DNA from: Sutcliffiella halmapala
GTDB taxonomy: Bacteria > Bacillota > Bacilli > Bacillales > Bacillaceae_I
DNA: 64,000 nucleotides
Reading direction: 5' to 3'
NCBI RefSeq assembly: GCF_002019665.1
Contig: NZ_KV917375.1
Span: forward strand, 2,708,702 to 2,772,701
Below, one piece after another: positions 16,455-24,421 of this stretch (its first letter is position 1; each line of letters starts with the position of its first letter). The translations under genes and the position numbers were made by a program. The notes under the pieces were generated by a model. It had not been told where the DNA came from, searched no databases, and was given only the letters and a program-made list of their open reading frames with translations.

Positions 16455-17039
16455 TTATTTCGAATTTAGAAAAGCTGCTCTGTTTTTGTAAAAATAATCC
16501 CATCCTGAAATGACAGTGAATATCATCGCTACCCATAGAGCAATCGTATCAAATGGGAATGAAATAAAGACAAATGGTATATTATGTAATAATAATGCCG
16601 AAACGGCAATAATTTGCGCCCATGTTTTAATTTTCCCTAACATGTTCGCAGCTACTACTTCTCCTCCACCTGCGAGGATTAGACGTAAACCAGTTACAGC
16701 AAATTCTCTACTAATAATAACAATCACAATCCATGCTGGTGCCATTTCAAGTTCTACTAAAGCAATAAGTGCAGCAGACACAAGTAATTTATCAGCTAAC
16801 GGATCTAAAAATTTCCCTAGGTTTGTCACAAGATTATATTTTCTCGCATAATACCCATCTACCCAATCAGTAATAGAAGCAATAATAAATATGATTGCCG
16901 CTATAAGATGTGTATAAGGGATTGCTGCATCGCCTATTGCTAATTCACCAAAATCCAATGGTGCGAGCAATAAAATAAGAAATACGGGGATCATTATAAT
17001 TCTTGAAACGGTTATTTTATTAGGTAAGTTCACATTCAT
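16455..17039 (-). CDS. pgsA: CDP-diacylglycerol--glycerol-3-phosphate 3-phosphatidyltransferase
   Basis: PgsA makes phosphatidylglycerol phosphate, the first committed step to phosphatidylglycerol and cardiolipin, in the membrane. The 194 residues start LPNKITVSRI and contain the full CDP-alcohol phosphotransferase signature D-G-x2-A-R-x8-G-x3-D-x3-D in DWVDGYYARKYN and NLGKFLDPLADK. Four to six membrane helices are apparent. Upstream lies a palindromic repeat pair (17101-17263), and beyond it ymfM. cinA follows after about 100 bp with no clear terminator, so the two may be co-transcribed. Confidence 0.96.
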   Translation of the reverse strand: MNVNLPNKITVSRIIMIPVFLILLLAPLDFGELAIGDAAIPYTHLIAAIIFIIASITDWVDGYYARKYNLVTNLGKFLDPLADKLLVSAALIALVELEMAPAWIVIVIISREFAVTGLRLILAGGGEVVAANMLGKIKTWAQIIAVSALLLHNIPFVFISFPFDTIALWVAMIFTVISGWDYFYKNRAAFLNSK

Positions 17040-17100
17040 TCCTCCAACTTCAATATTGCTTTTCCACTATACATAAATATAGAAAGTTTGTCTATTAATT

Positions 17101-17263
17101 AGAAAAGCGGAACCGGCTCGTTCAGCACCGACAAGCATAAGACAGCTTTTCGGAGGAGGTCGATTTTTACCTCCGCAGAAAAAATGGCTTATGACTCGAG
17201 GGGCTAGCCGGTGCAGCTAGACAATTAGAAAAGTGGAACGGGCCCGTTCAGATCCGACAAGCA
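17101..17263. repeat. Palindromic dispersed repeat: one full and one truncated tandem copy (pgsA-ymfM gap)
   Basis: The full unit (17101-17222) folds by nested inverted arms: CCGGCT (17113-17118) with AGCCGG (17206-17211), GCATAAG (17135-17141) with CTTATG (17188-17193), and CGGAGG (17151-17156) with CCTCCG (17170-17175). It starts AGAAAAGCGGAACCGG and ends GCAGCTAGACAATT. At 17227 the start recurs (AGAAAAGTGGAACGGGC, GATCCGACAAGCA) and breaks off at about 17263. I recall similar AGAAAAGCGGAA...CGACAAGCATAAGAC repeats from other Bacillaceae, but cannot check this. Confidence 0.7.
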
Positions 17264-17308
17264 ACATATTCTGGTTTATGTACAAAAAAAGCCATCAAGC
17301 TGATGACT

Positions 17309-18184
17309 TTATTGTTCTCCATTTGGTAGAAATTTAATAGTAATCTTTTGTACAGTAGCTTCAGACGGGAATTCAAAAGGCACTTCATTAATCTTGATAT
17401 CCGTTTCATAGGACCTACCAACATTAAAGACAATCTCTTCTTCTTGCGATAAATCAATGGTTTCCGTTTGACCTTCTTTTATCGAGTCAGAGAAAAAATT
17501 GTGACCCTTTGTATTACTAATTCCAATCCAAGTTTCACCAGAGGAAGTTAGCTCCACAATAAATTTATCTGTATCACTAAGCTCTAAAGTTGTATTCGCA
17601 CCCGTTCTTGCCACCTCTGTAATAGTACCAGTAGTAGGTGTTTCTTCATCAGGCTCTTCATCTTCTTCGGTTGCAGCGTCTTCGTCAGTCGCGTTTTCCC
17701 CTGTATCTGAATCTGAGGTTTGATTTGGAGCATCTATTTCAGTAATGGTATCACCTTGTGGAGATTGATTTTGGTCAGGATTATCTTTATTCGAAAAATA
17801 TAAAACAAGGCCATAAATTAATACACATAAGGCTATAAAGCCTAGTATCAACAATAATTTAGGTAAGAAATTTAAGACTTTCGTATCCTTAGGTTGGATC
17901 TGTTTTCTTGTTTTCACACGAGATAGCTGTGGAATTTCTTCCTTCTCATTAACAGGAATATCATTTTTATACTCCTCAAAAATCTCTTCTGGATCTAATC
18001 CGACTGCTTCAGCGTATTGCTTAATAAAGGCTCGCGCATAAAACTGTCCTGGCATGATGGAATAGTTACCTTCTTCTACCCCAATTAAATATCTCTTCTG
18101 AATCTTTGTTATGGTTTGTAGATCTTCTAAAGACAAATTTTTTGCTTCTCTTTCTTGCTTTAATTTATTTCCTAATTCTGTCAC
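17309..18184 (-). CDS. ymfM: RodZ-like HTH membrane protein YmfM
   Basis: YmfM is the Bacillus counterpart of RodZ, a membrane protein tied to cell-shape control. The 291 residues have a Cro/CI-type HTH domain (about 1-72; EREAKNLSLEDLQ, YLIGVEEGNYS, FYARAFIKQYAEAVGLDP), a basic linker, one membrane helix (about 106-130), an acidic Thr/Asp/Glu-rich segment (about 140-187), and a C-terminal DUF4115 beta domain (about 195-291). It lies between ymfK and pgsA as in B. subtilis. The HTH is likely a protein-interaction module rather than a DNA binder; that is inference from RodZ. Confidence 0.92.
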   Translation of the reverse strand: MTELGNKLKQEREAKNLSLEDLQTITKIQKRYLIGVEEGNYSIMPGQFYARAFIKQYAEAVGLDPEEIFEEYKNDIPVNEKEEIPQLSRVKTRKQIQPKDTKVLNFLPKLLLILGFIALCVLIYGLVLYFSNKDNPDQNQSPQGDTITEIDAPNQTSDSDTGENATDEDAATEEDEEPDEETPTTGTITEVARTGANTTLELSDTDKFIVELTSSGETWIGISNTKGHNFFSDSIKEGQTETIDLSQEEEIVFNVGRSYETDIKINEVPFEFPSEATVQKITIKFLPNGEQ

Positions 18185-18206
18185 TAACTAACACCTTCCA
18201 ACATTT

Positions 18207-18998
18207 TTAAAAATCAAAACCCCCAAAGGGATTATCCTCAAACATATTATTGGATTGCACCACTTCATATGTGATTTCTTCCTCTTCACTGTTACGCAAT
18301 TCAATAATGTAATCAAAATCTTCAAGTTTATATTCTGTATTTTGCACGAAAATATCAGGATGTTCAACCACTTTCACTGCAGATAATCGCATAATTTCTC
18401 TAATTAACTGCCAATGTTTCTCATTTGCTCTTTTTGTTGAGACTATTCCATCTATAATAAAAAGGTTATCCTCACTGTACTCATCTTCTATTAACTGACT
18501 ACGAATTGTCTGTTTTAACAACGTACTGGAAACAAAGAGCCATCGTTTATTTGCACAAACACTAGATGCGACAATCGATTCTGTTTTCCCTACTCTTGGC
18601 ATTCCCCTTATTCCAATTAGCTTGTGACCTTCCTGCTTAAAGAGCTCTGCTAAAAAGTCAACTAATAAGCCCAATTCATTTCTAACAAAACGGAAGGTTT
18701 TTTTGTCGTCTGCATCTCTTTGTATGTATCTTCCATGCCTTACAGCTAAACGATCGCGAAGTTTGGGCTCTCGAAGCTTTGTTACAGTTATATTATCCAT
18801 TGTATTTAAGATAGATTCAAGCCGGACTATTTGCTCATTTGTATCACTTAATAAAAGCATTCCACGTCTTGAATCATCCACACCATTGATCGTAACAATA
18901 TTTATGGAAAGCATTCCTAATAAAGAGGCAATGTCACCAAGGAGCCCTGGTCTGTTAATATGTATTTCATATTCTAAATACCACTCTTTTTTCTCCAT
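18207..18998 (-). CDS. ymfK: DUF3388 protein YmfK with N-terminal ACT-like domain
   Basis: A conserved Bacillus protein of unknown function. Residues about 1-75 (LEYEIHINRPGLLGDIASLLGML, VDDSRRGMLLL) look like an ACT small-molecule sensor domain; the rest (GIRGMPRVGKTESIVASS) has a possible nucleotide-binding loop followed by IIDGIV. I choose ATG 18998 (MEKKEWYLEYEI, 263 residues, GGAG 7 nt upstream) because the usual start is at this point. An alternative ATG at 19037, with GAGGT 5 nt upstream, would add 13 residues. It lies between ymfJ and ymfM with 22 bp to the latter. No function is claimed. Confidence 0.88.
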   Translation of the reverse strand: MEKKEWYLEYEIHINRPGLLGDIASLLGMLSINIVTINGVDDSRRGMLLLSDTNEQIVRLESILNTMDNITVTKLREPKLRDRLAVRHGRYIQRDADDKKTFRFVRNELGLLVDFLAELFKQEGHKLIGIRGMPRVGKTESIVASSVCANKRWLFVSSTLLKQTIRSQLIEDEYSEDNLFIIDGIVSTKRANEKHWQLIREIMRLSAVKVVEHPDIFVQNTEYKLEDFDYIIELRNSEEEEITYEVVQSNNMFEDNPFGGFDF

Positions 18999-19125
18999 GA
19001 AACCACTCCAATCAAAAAACATTTCGTCCAAACCCATTGTTACCTCTATAATAGCTAATAATCAAGCAATAAGGAAGCAATTCCTATCCTTTGTAAAAAA
19101 TTTTAACTAAATAAAACGTAAGCAA

Positions 19126-19153
19126 CAAAAAAAGAGAGGAAATCGCCTCTCTT
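19126..19153 (-). terminator. Terminator of ymfJ
   Basis: An AAGAGAGG/CCTCTCTT stem with a 6-nt loop, then seven T on the minus strand. It touches the ymfJ stop codon. Confidence 0.85.
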
Positions 19154-19409
19154 AGTGTGAACCATCATGTTGAACTAATTTAACCATCATGTTTGCGATT
19201 GCATGTTGCTCTTCAGGATTAGCAACTTTCCATAAATCTGCAAGCACTCTTTCTTGGGGGTTTTTTGCTTCTACTTCTTTAGCAAGATAATCGCCAATCT
19301 CATACGCAAGCTGTGAAATAGCACTGTTATCCATTCCCTCGTGCTCTGCATGGTTAAGACGTTCACCTAAAAAACCTTTCCACTGATCCCAATTTTCTAA
19401 TACTGACAT
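19152..19409 (-). CDS. ymfJ: DUF3243 protein YmfJ
   Basis: A small conserved Bacillus protein of 85 residues and unknown function, starting MSVLENWDQWKGFLGERL and ending KLVQHDGSH. It is mainly helical and soluble by composition. I set the start at 19409 with GGAGG 7 nt upstream; the longer reading from 19427 would place the ribosome site inside the gene. It lies between ymfI and ymfK as in B. subtilis and ends in its own terminator. Confidence 0.92.
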   Translation of the reverse strand: MSVLENWDQWKGFLGERLNHAEHEGMDNSAISQLAYEIGDYLAKEVEAKNPQERVLADLWKVANPEEQHAIANMMVKLVQHDGSH

Positions 19410-19480
19410 ACTAACTCCTCCTTCCACATATGTTCAAGAGTTAGTATGTCATGAGTAATCTAGAATTATGCAAACTTCAT

Positions 19481-20197
19481 TCAATTCCAACCACCATTAA
19501 TTCCTAAGGTTTGACCTGTCGTGTAGGAGGATTTGTTAGAAATAAGAAAGGAAACAGAATCCGCTATTTCTTGCGGGTTGGCTAGTCTTCCCATAGGGAT
19601 TTCTTCGCATATCTGAAGCATATCATCTTCGGAGAAATGATGAAGCATCTTCGTGTTCACTGCACCAGGAGCGATCGCGTTTACTCTAATTCCACTTGGA
19701 GCAACTTCCTTTGCAAGAGCTTTTACGAATGAAATTTGTGCTCCCTTTGTCATTGAATATAATACTTCACAGGAAGCTCCAACCTGTCCCCAAATCGAAG
19801 AAATAACTACAATATTTCCAGATCGACTTTTTATCATCCTCGGCAGAAAACTTTGTATAGTTGAATATAACGATGTTATGTTAAGTTGGATCATTCTATT
19901 TTTTGTTTCTTCATTGATATCAGTCATTAATCCATAGTAAGAAGCCCCTGCGTTGTATACAATTGTATCCACTGCACCAGCAATTCCGTTAGCCAATATT
20001 TCAACACTGCCTGGCTGAGAAAGATCCGCTTGCAGGACTTCTGTATTTTCAGTTCCAAGATTTTTTTGTAAATCGTGGATGGCTTGATGATCCCGATTGT
20101 AATGTAAATATGTATAATATCCCTCTTTAGAGAGATTCATCGCTATTGCTTTTCCGATATCTCCACTTGCTCCAATAATTAGTGCTGTTTTTTTCAC
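19481..20197 (-). CDS. ymfI: EF-P 5-aminopentanone reductase YmfI (SDR family)
   Basis: YmfI is a short-chain dehydrogenase that in B. subtilis reduces the ketone on the EF-P lysine to 5-aminopentanol, completing the modification that helps ribosomes through polyproline stretches. The protein has the NAD(P) loop GASGDIGKAIAMN, the NAG-type motif VYNAGASYYG, the catalytic Ser in VVISSIWG, the YxxxK pair in YSMTKGAQ, and the C-terminal TGQTLGINGGWN. I prefer the GTG at 20197 (MKKTALIIGASG) because AAGGTGAG precedes it at good spacing; the ATG at 20212 has only a poor site. It stands next to ymfH/ymfF, whose products serve the same pathway, but a terminator lies between. Confidence 0.93.
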   Translation of the reverse strand: MKKTALIIGASGDIGKAIAMNLSKEGYYTYLHYNRDHQAIHDLQKNLGTENTEVLQADLSQPGSVEILANGIAGAVDTIVYNAGASYYGLMTDINEETKNRMIQLNITSLYSTIQSFLPRMIKSRSGNIVVISSIWGQVGASCEVLYSMTKGAQISFVKALAKEVAPSGIRVNAIAPGAVNTKMLHHFSEDDMLQICEEIPMGRLANPQEIADSVSFLISNKSSYTTGQTLGINGGWN

Positions 20198-20230
20198 TAT
20201 TCTCACCTTCATTATCTTCTTTTTAAAAGG

Positions 20231-20277
20231 AAAGAAGTCGATTCAGACGTGCAAAAGCACTATGAATCGACTTTCTT
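20231..20277 (-). terminator. Terminator of ymfFH
   Basis: An AAGTCGATTCA/TGAATCGACTT stem (20235-20245 and 20263-20273) with an inner GTGC/GCAC stem, then TCTTTCCTTTT on the minus strand. Confidence 0.75.
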
Positions 20278-21561
20278 TTATTTTGGCACAACTTGACAAA
20301 CTGTGAAAGCATCTTCTTTAATAAAGTCATTTGCCACTTGAATTAAATCAGCTAATGTTATTTTCTCTAATTGTGGAATAACCTCAAATAGATCCATATC
20401 ATTAAATGCGTATCTAGTGAATTGGTTTGCGATAAATTCAGGTGAATTTAAGGCACGTAAGAAGGAACCGATTTTTTTCTTCTTGATTCGTTCGAGTTCA
20501 TCCTCTTTAATGGTAGTTGGATCCAGCGATAAAAGGATATCTTTTAGCTTATTTGCAAGCTTATCTGGTTCTGCAGTGTCTCCACCCAGCATCGCAAATC
20601 CAAAGCCATTTTCACCAGTGTAGTCGTAAGAAAATGTTTCATCAATAAGTCCACTTTCGTATAGCTCTTGGTAATTGTCCGAGCTTTTCCCGAAAAGTAG
20701 GTCTAATAATACGTTGACTGATAACTCATGCTTTAATAGGTCTACACCTTGTTTAGTTGGCGATGATTCTTTGATTCCTACTAAACTTTTGGATGTATGA
20801 ACGTTCATTTTTAACACTTTCTTTTCTTCATGAACATTGGTAGGTTCTTCGTCGAAATGTCGTTTGATTTCCTTGGGCTCTTTAAAGGTTTTCTTTTGCT
20901 GATTTTCCTTGATAAAAGTCATCATTTCTTTTGTATCCATTGGTCCAACTACGAATAAGAGCATATTGCTCGGATGGTAAAATGTTTCATAGCATGTATA
21001 TAGAAGATCCTTCGTGGTTTTCGAGATGGATTCTATCGTACCAGCGATATCGATTTTAACAGGATGATGATGGAACATACTTTCAATTAAACCAAAATAA
21101 GCGCGCCAATCAGCGTTATCTTCGTACATCGTTATTTCTTGACCGATTATCCCTTTTTCTTTTTCTACCGTTTTTTCCGTAAAATAGGGACTTTGTACAA
21201 AATCGATTAAGGTTTCTAGATTCTTCTCCACATTGGACGTACTTGAGAATAAATAAGCCGTTCTTGTAAAGGACGTAAAGGCATTGGCTGACGCACCTTG
21301 TTTACTAAAGTCCTGGAAGACATCCCCGTGCTCTTTTTCAAATAACTTATGCTCGAGAAAGTGAGCAATACCATCTGGAACAGAAAGGTACTCCTCCCCA
21401 TCAATTGGGACAAATTTATTGTCAATGGAACCATACTTTGTTGTAAATGTCGCATATGTTTTGTTAAATCCGTCTTTAGGAAGTAAGTACACTTGTAAAC
21501 CATTATCTAAAGTTTCATGGTACAAAGTTTCGGATAACTGACTGAATTCAATTTTTTCCAT
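20278..21561 (-). CDS. ymfH: M16-family peptidase-like protein YmfH (EF-P modification-associated)
   Basis: YmfH is an M16 metallopeptidase homologue required, with YmfF, for full EF-P 5-aminopentanol modification in B. subtilis; its exact chemistry is not known. The 427 residues keep the inverted zinc motif HxxEH (H67-F-L-E70-H71) and a plausible third ligand further on (GIIGQEITMYED), so it could be catalytically active. It starts 3 bp after the ymfF stop and ends at a terminator. Together with ymfF it resembles the active/inactive subunit pairs of heterodimeric M16 enzymes. Confidence 0.93.
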   Translation of the reverse strand: MEKIEFSQLSETLYHETLDNGLQVYLLPKDGFNKTYATFTTKYGSIDNKFVPIDGEEYLSVPDGIAHFLEHKLFEKEHGDVFQDFSKQGASANAFTSFTRTAYLFSSTSNVEKNLETLIDFVQSPYFTEKTVEKEKGIIGQEITMYEDNADWRAYFGLIESMFHHHPVKIDIAGTIESISKTTKDLLYTCYETFYHPSNMLLFVVGPMDTKEMMTFIKENQQKKTFKEPKEIKRHFDEEPTNVHEEKKVLKMNVHTSKSLVGIKESSPTKQGVDLLKHELSVNVLLDLLFGKSSDNYQELYESGLIDETFSYDYTGENGFGFAMLGGDTAEPDKLANKLKDILLSLDPTTIKEDELERIKKKKIGSFLRALNSPEFIANQFTRYAFNDMDLFEVIPQLEKITLADLIQVANDFIKEDAFTVCQVVPK

Positions 21562-21564
21562 CGA

Positions 21565-22845
21565 TTATGCCTCCTTTCCTGTTAAGAAATAGATGGTGTC
21601 AAGCTCCACGAGTTTCGCAACCTCCTGAATCTCTTCCTTTGTCACCTTTTCAAGGCCATCTAAGAAATCATCCACAGGTTTATTAACCTTTGCTACTTCA
21701 TTATTATAATGAATTTCAATTAATCCTCGTGCTGTATCCACTGTTTCAAGTATTTGATTCTTTATCACTGCTTTTGTTTGAGCAATTTCGGCTTCACTGT
21801 AATCGCCTTGCTTCATTGCTTCAATTTGTTTATTAATAATGCTAACTGCTTTATCAAAATTCCCAAAATCAATTCCTGACATAACAAGTAGCAGTCCTTT
21901 ATGACTTTCCACGCGTGAGGCAGCATAATAAGCCAAGCTTTCTTTTTCTCTCACATTTATGAAAAGTTTGGAATGTGAAAAGCCACCCAAAATCCCATTG
22001 TACACTTGAAGGGCATAATATAGATCATCATTGAAGGTAACATTTGTTCTATAGCCAATATTAAGTTTGCCTTGTTTAATGTCCTGACGTTCCACTATTT
22101 CCTTTGGTTCCTTATCACTTACGGGACTCTTTGTATGAATGGTTTCAACTGTTTCATCTTGTGCTTTTATTGTAAAATGCTGTTTTACAAAGCTTTCGAC
22201 TTGTGCCTCTTCAATATCACCTACTACATATAGTTGAATATCATTTGTAGCGAGCATTTGTTCATAATAGTGATAGAGCGATTCAGGAGTAATTTCATCC
22301 ACTTGTTCTTTAAGTCCATTAGCTGGAAGGCGGTAAGGTTCTTCTGCACACATTTCTTCCACTAAGCGTTGACTTGCATACCTCATCTTATCGTCATAGA
22401 CAGATTGTATCCGTTGCTTTAACGCTCTTTTTTCTTTTTCAAGGGTTGTTTTTACAAACACTCCATTTTCTGTTACCGGTTGTAATAAGACTTCACTTAA
22501 AAGCTGGATGCCTTTTTCCAATAATGGCGTGGAATCTTTAAGAAACTTTTCATTAGCAATCTCTAAGCGGAAAGTGATAATGTGTGACTCCCCTTTTTTG
22601 CTAAGGTCAATGGCAAGACTAGCTCCATAAAGCTCATCCAAATACCCACGAAAATGTGAGGATTGTGGGTGGGACTTCGTGCCGTTCTGCAAGACATATG
22701 GTAATAATGCACGCAGTGTCACATCTTCTTCTAACAAAGGTGCCATTACTTTTAGAACAAGAGTATTCGTTTTGAATTTTTTGGTGGAAATGCTATGAAC
22801 CTTTACCCCATTAAGGGAAAAAGTTCTCTCATCAATAAGCTTCAA
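21565..22845 (-). CDS. ymfF: M16-like protein YmfF without the zinc motif (EF-P modification-associated)
   Basis: YmfF is the partner of YmfH. The 426-residue sequence has the two-lobed M16 fold landmarks (GTKSHPQSSHFRGYLDELYGA, REKESLAYYAAS) but no HxxEH, so it should be the non-catalytic subunit. The start is TTG at 22845 with GGAGGAG 6-8 nt upstream. A TTGCAA/TGTAAA promoter-like pair lies about 90 bp upstream. The 668-bp gap before it corresponds to a region where B. subtilis carries ymfD. Confidence 0.92.
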   Translation of the reverse strand: MKLIDERTFSLNGVKVHSISTKKFKTNTLVLKVMAPLLEEDVTLRALLPYVLQNGTKSHPQSSHFRGYLDELYGASLAIDLSKKGESHIITFRLEIANEKFLKDSTPLLEKGIQLLSEVLLQPVTENGVFVKTTLEKEKRALKQRIQSVYDDKMRYASQRLVEEMCAEEPYRLPANGLKEQVDEITPESLYHYYEQMLATNDIQLYVVGDIEEAQVESFVKQHFTIKAQDETVETIHTKSPVSDKEPKEIVERQDIKQGKLNIGYRTNVTFNDDLYYALQVYNGILGGFSHSKLFINVREKESLAYYAASRVESHKGLLLVMSGIDFGNFDKAVSIINKQIEAMKQGDYSEAEIAQTKAVIKNQILETVDTARGLIEIHYNNEVAKVNKPVDDFLDGLEKVTKEEIQEVAKLVELDTIYFLTGKEA

Positions 22846-22930
22846 GAAATCTCCTCCTTTTACTTTGTTTGAACATGTTTTACCAGCATGCTTTTTTTCG
22901 ACTAAAGCTGAGAACTTAATGCTTCATTAT

Positions 22931-22959
22931 TTTACACATGGTATTCATAATTATTGCAA
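22931..22959 (-). promoter_or_regulatory. Candidate promoter of ymfFH
   Basis: The minus strand has TTGCAA (22954-22959), a 17-nt spacer and TGTAAA (22931-22936). The -10 is only a 4 of 6 match. Confidence 0.4.
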
Positions 22960-23169
22960 ATTAGACAGTACTATTCTTTCATTATTTCAAGAAAAATAGT
23001 CTTAATTCCAATATAACGTTTAATTAGAAAGTATTACAAGTATTCGGCTTCATTTTTTTGTTTACATAATATTATTATAGTTTATACAAAACTCTTATAT
23101 TATTGTGCTGATTAATTGCTCGATAAGTAGAAGGAACATTAAGTCTAGAATTAATGGCTCTTTTCCTAT

Positions 23170-23253
23170 TCATTGGATAAATTGGAAGATGTGTTAGATA
23201 AATCCAGCAATCTGTTAGGTAAATTCTAAGATCTGTTAGATAAATCTAAAAAT
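23170..23253. repeat. Four degenerate 21-bp tandem repeats
   Basis: Units start at 23170, 23191, 23212 and 23233, each 21 bp, sharing the core TTAGATAAAT (variants TTGGATAAAT, TTAGGTAAAT). The core resembles the CTCACATAAAT core of the 21-bp array at 35090-35215. Confidence 0.65.
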
Positions 23254-23450
23254 CCTATTAAAATCATCCTCTAACTGGCCAATTCAAACCCGTTTAGCGG
23301 AGAATTTTTCAATTCCCATGTAATTTGAGTCTATTTTCTAAAAAATAAAGCTATTTCAGGTAATATTTTGGATGTTTTCGGTGCATGGGCGTTGTTTTTG
23401 CCATAAATGCTGTCCACTTCCTGCTCGGTTTTATCTTACTCCATCAAAAA

Positions 23451-23510
23451 AATGAAAGGGGCCTGGCACCAAATGGATATAATATCCATTTGGTGCCAGG
23501 CCCCTCTTTC
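23451..23510 (-). terminator. Long hairpin terminator of ymfC
   Basis: A perfect 23-bp palindrome (arms 23458-23480 and 23482-23504, containing GGGGCCTGGCACC) with TTTCATTTTTTT after it on the minus strand. It sits immediately after the ymfC stop. It is unusually long and GC-rich for a simple terminator. Confidence 0.75.
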
Positions 23511-23513
23511 GTT

Positions 23514-24239
23514 CTATGCACGCTTCCTTAAAACGTGGAAGCTAAATTTATCTGCTCTAAAGTAATTTAGCGAGTAGAGAATTGGCTCATCATTTTGGTC
23601 ATAATGCATTTGCTTTAACACAAGCAATGCTGTTTCTGGTTCGCATTCAAGTATTGGTGAAATTTTATCATGGTAACCAATTGGCTCGATATGTGCGACA
23701 GCATATGAAACATACCTACCTGCTTCTTTTTCAAGTAGTGCAAGTAACGACTCATTTTTGTAAGATTGGTAATCTTCTACAATGGAAGTTGGTATTTTAT
23801 CAATGCAATATACAACTGGTTGATCATCCGCTGTTCTTACACGTTCAAAATGTAAGAGTTCTTCCAAGGAAGGATCGTGGAATTTTTTCACATCTTCCTC
23901 AGTCGGGCTTTCGATGGTGGACGATAGGAAAATCGTACCCGGTTTCAACCCTGCTTGTGTGATCATTTCTGTCACACTATTTAATTGTTCAATTCCTGAT
24001 GAGAAGACCGGCTTGGAATTAACAAATGTTCCAACGCCATGTCGACGTATAACAATGTTCTCTTCTTCCAAAACACGCAATGCTTCTCTCAGTGTTGCAC
24101 GACTGACTCCCAAACGTCGTGATAGTTCAAATTCTGAAGGTAATTTTTCCTTTTCTTTGTATAGCTTAGCTTCAATATCTTGTTTTAATTTATCTACTAC
24201 TAACAAGTATAAATGCCTACTGTCTGACCGAATCGACAT
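23514..24239 (-). CDS. ymfC: GntR/HutC-type transcriptional regulator YmfC
   Basis: The 241-residue protein has an N-terminal winged helix (about 7-75; [36 protein letters not shown]), typical of GntR regulators, and a C-terminal UTRA ligand-binding domain (about 95-240; [30 protein letters not shown]). The ligand is unknown. The start at 24239 has GGGGGAAG upstream; the ATG at 24311 would add 24 atypical residues. It lies between spoIIIE and the ymfF gap and is followed by a very strong hairpin, so it is a single-gene unit. Confidence 0.9.
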   Translation of the reverse strand: MSIRSDSRHLYLLVVDKLKQDIEAKLYKEKEKLPSEFELSRRLGVSRATLREALRVLEEENIVIRRHGVGTFVNSKPVFSSGIEQLNSVTEMITQAGLKPGTIFLSSTIESPTEEDVKKFHDPSLEELLHFERVRTADDQPVVYCIDKIPTSIVEDYQSYKNESLLALLEKEAGRYVSYAVAHIEPIGYHDKISPILECEPETALLVLKQMHYDQNDEPILYSLNYFRADKFSFHVLRKRA

Positions 24240-24390
24240 AATTCTTCCCCCATTAAGCGTTTGCAAATCTTGTGTATTCTTTTTTATCCAAAATAATATA
24301 ACATTTTTCATTCTTAAATTAAATAGAAAAATAAAGTAATTACTTGAAAAACTTAATTACAATAGCTTTTCTACGCTTTTCTCATGAAGA

Positions 24391-24420
24391 GAAGGATAAC
24401 ATATTGAGGTGTTATCCTTC
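24391..24420 (-). terminator. Hairpin downstream of spoIIIE
   Basis: A perfect GAAGGATAACA/TGTTATCCTTC stem with an 8-nt loop, directly after the spoIIIE stop. The T run is weak (TCTTC). Confidence 0.6.
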
Positions 24421-24421
24421 C

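Larger units (their letters stand above)
22846..23513. other. 668-bp gene-free region between ymfC and ymfF
   Basis: I find no supportable gene on either strand. The region holds the candidate ymfF promoter (22931-22959), very A/T-rich sequence at 23040-23110, an array of about four 21-bp tandem repeats (23170-23253), and the long ymfC terminator hairpin (23451-23510). In B. subtilis ymfD lies here, so the gap may mark a lost gene. Confidence 0.6.
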
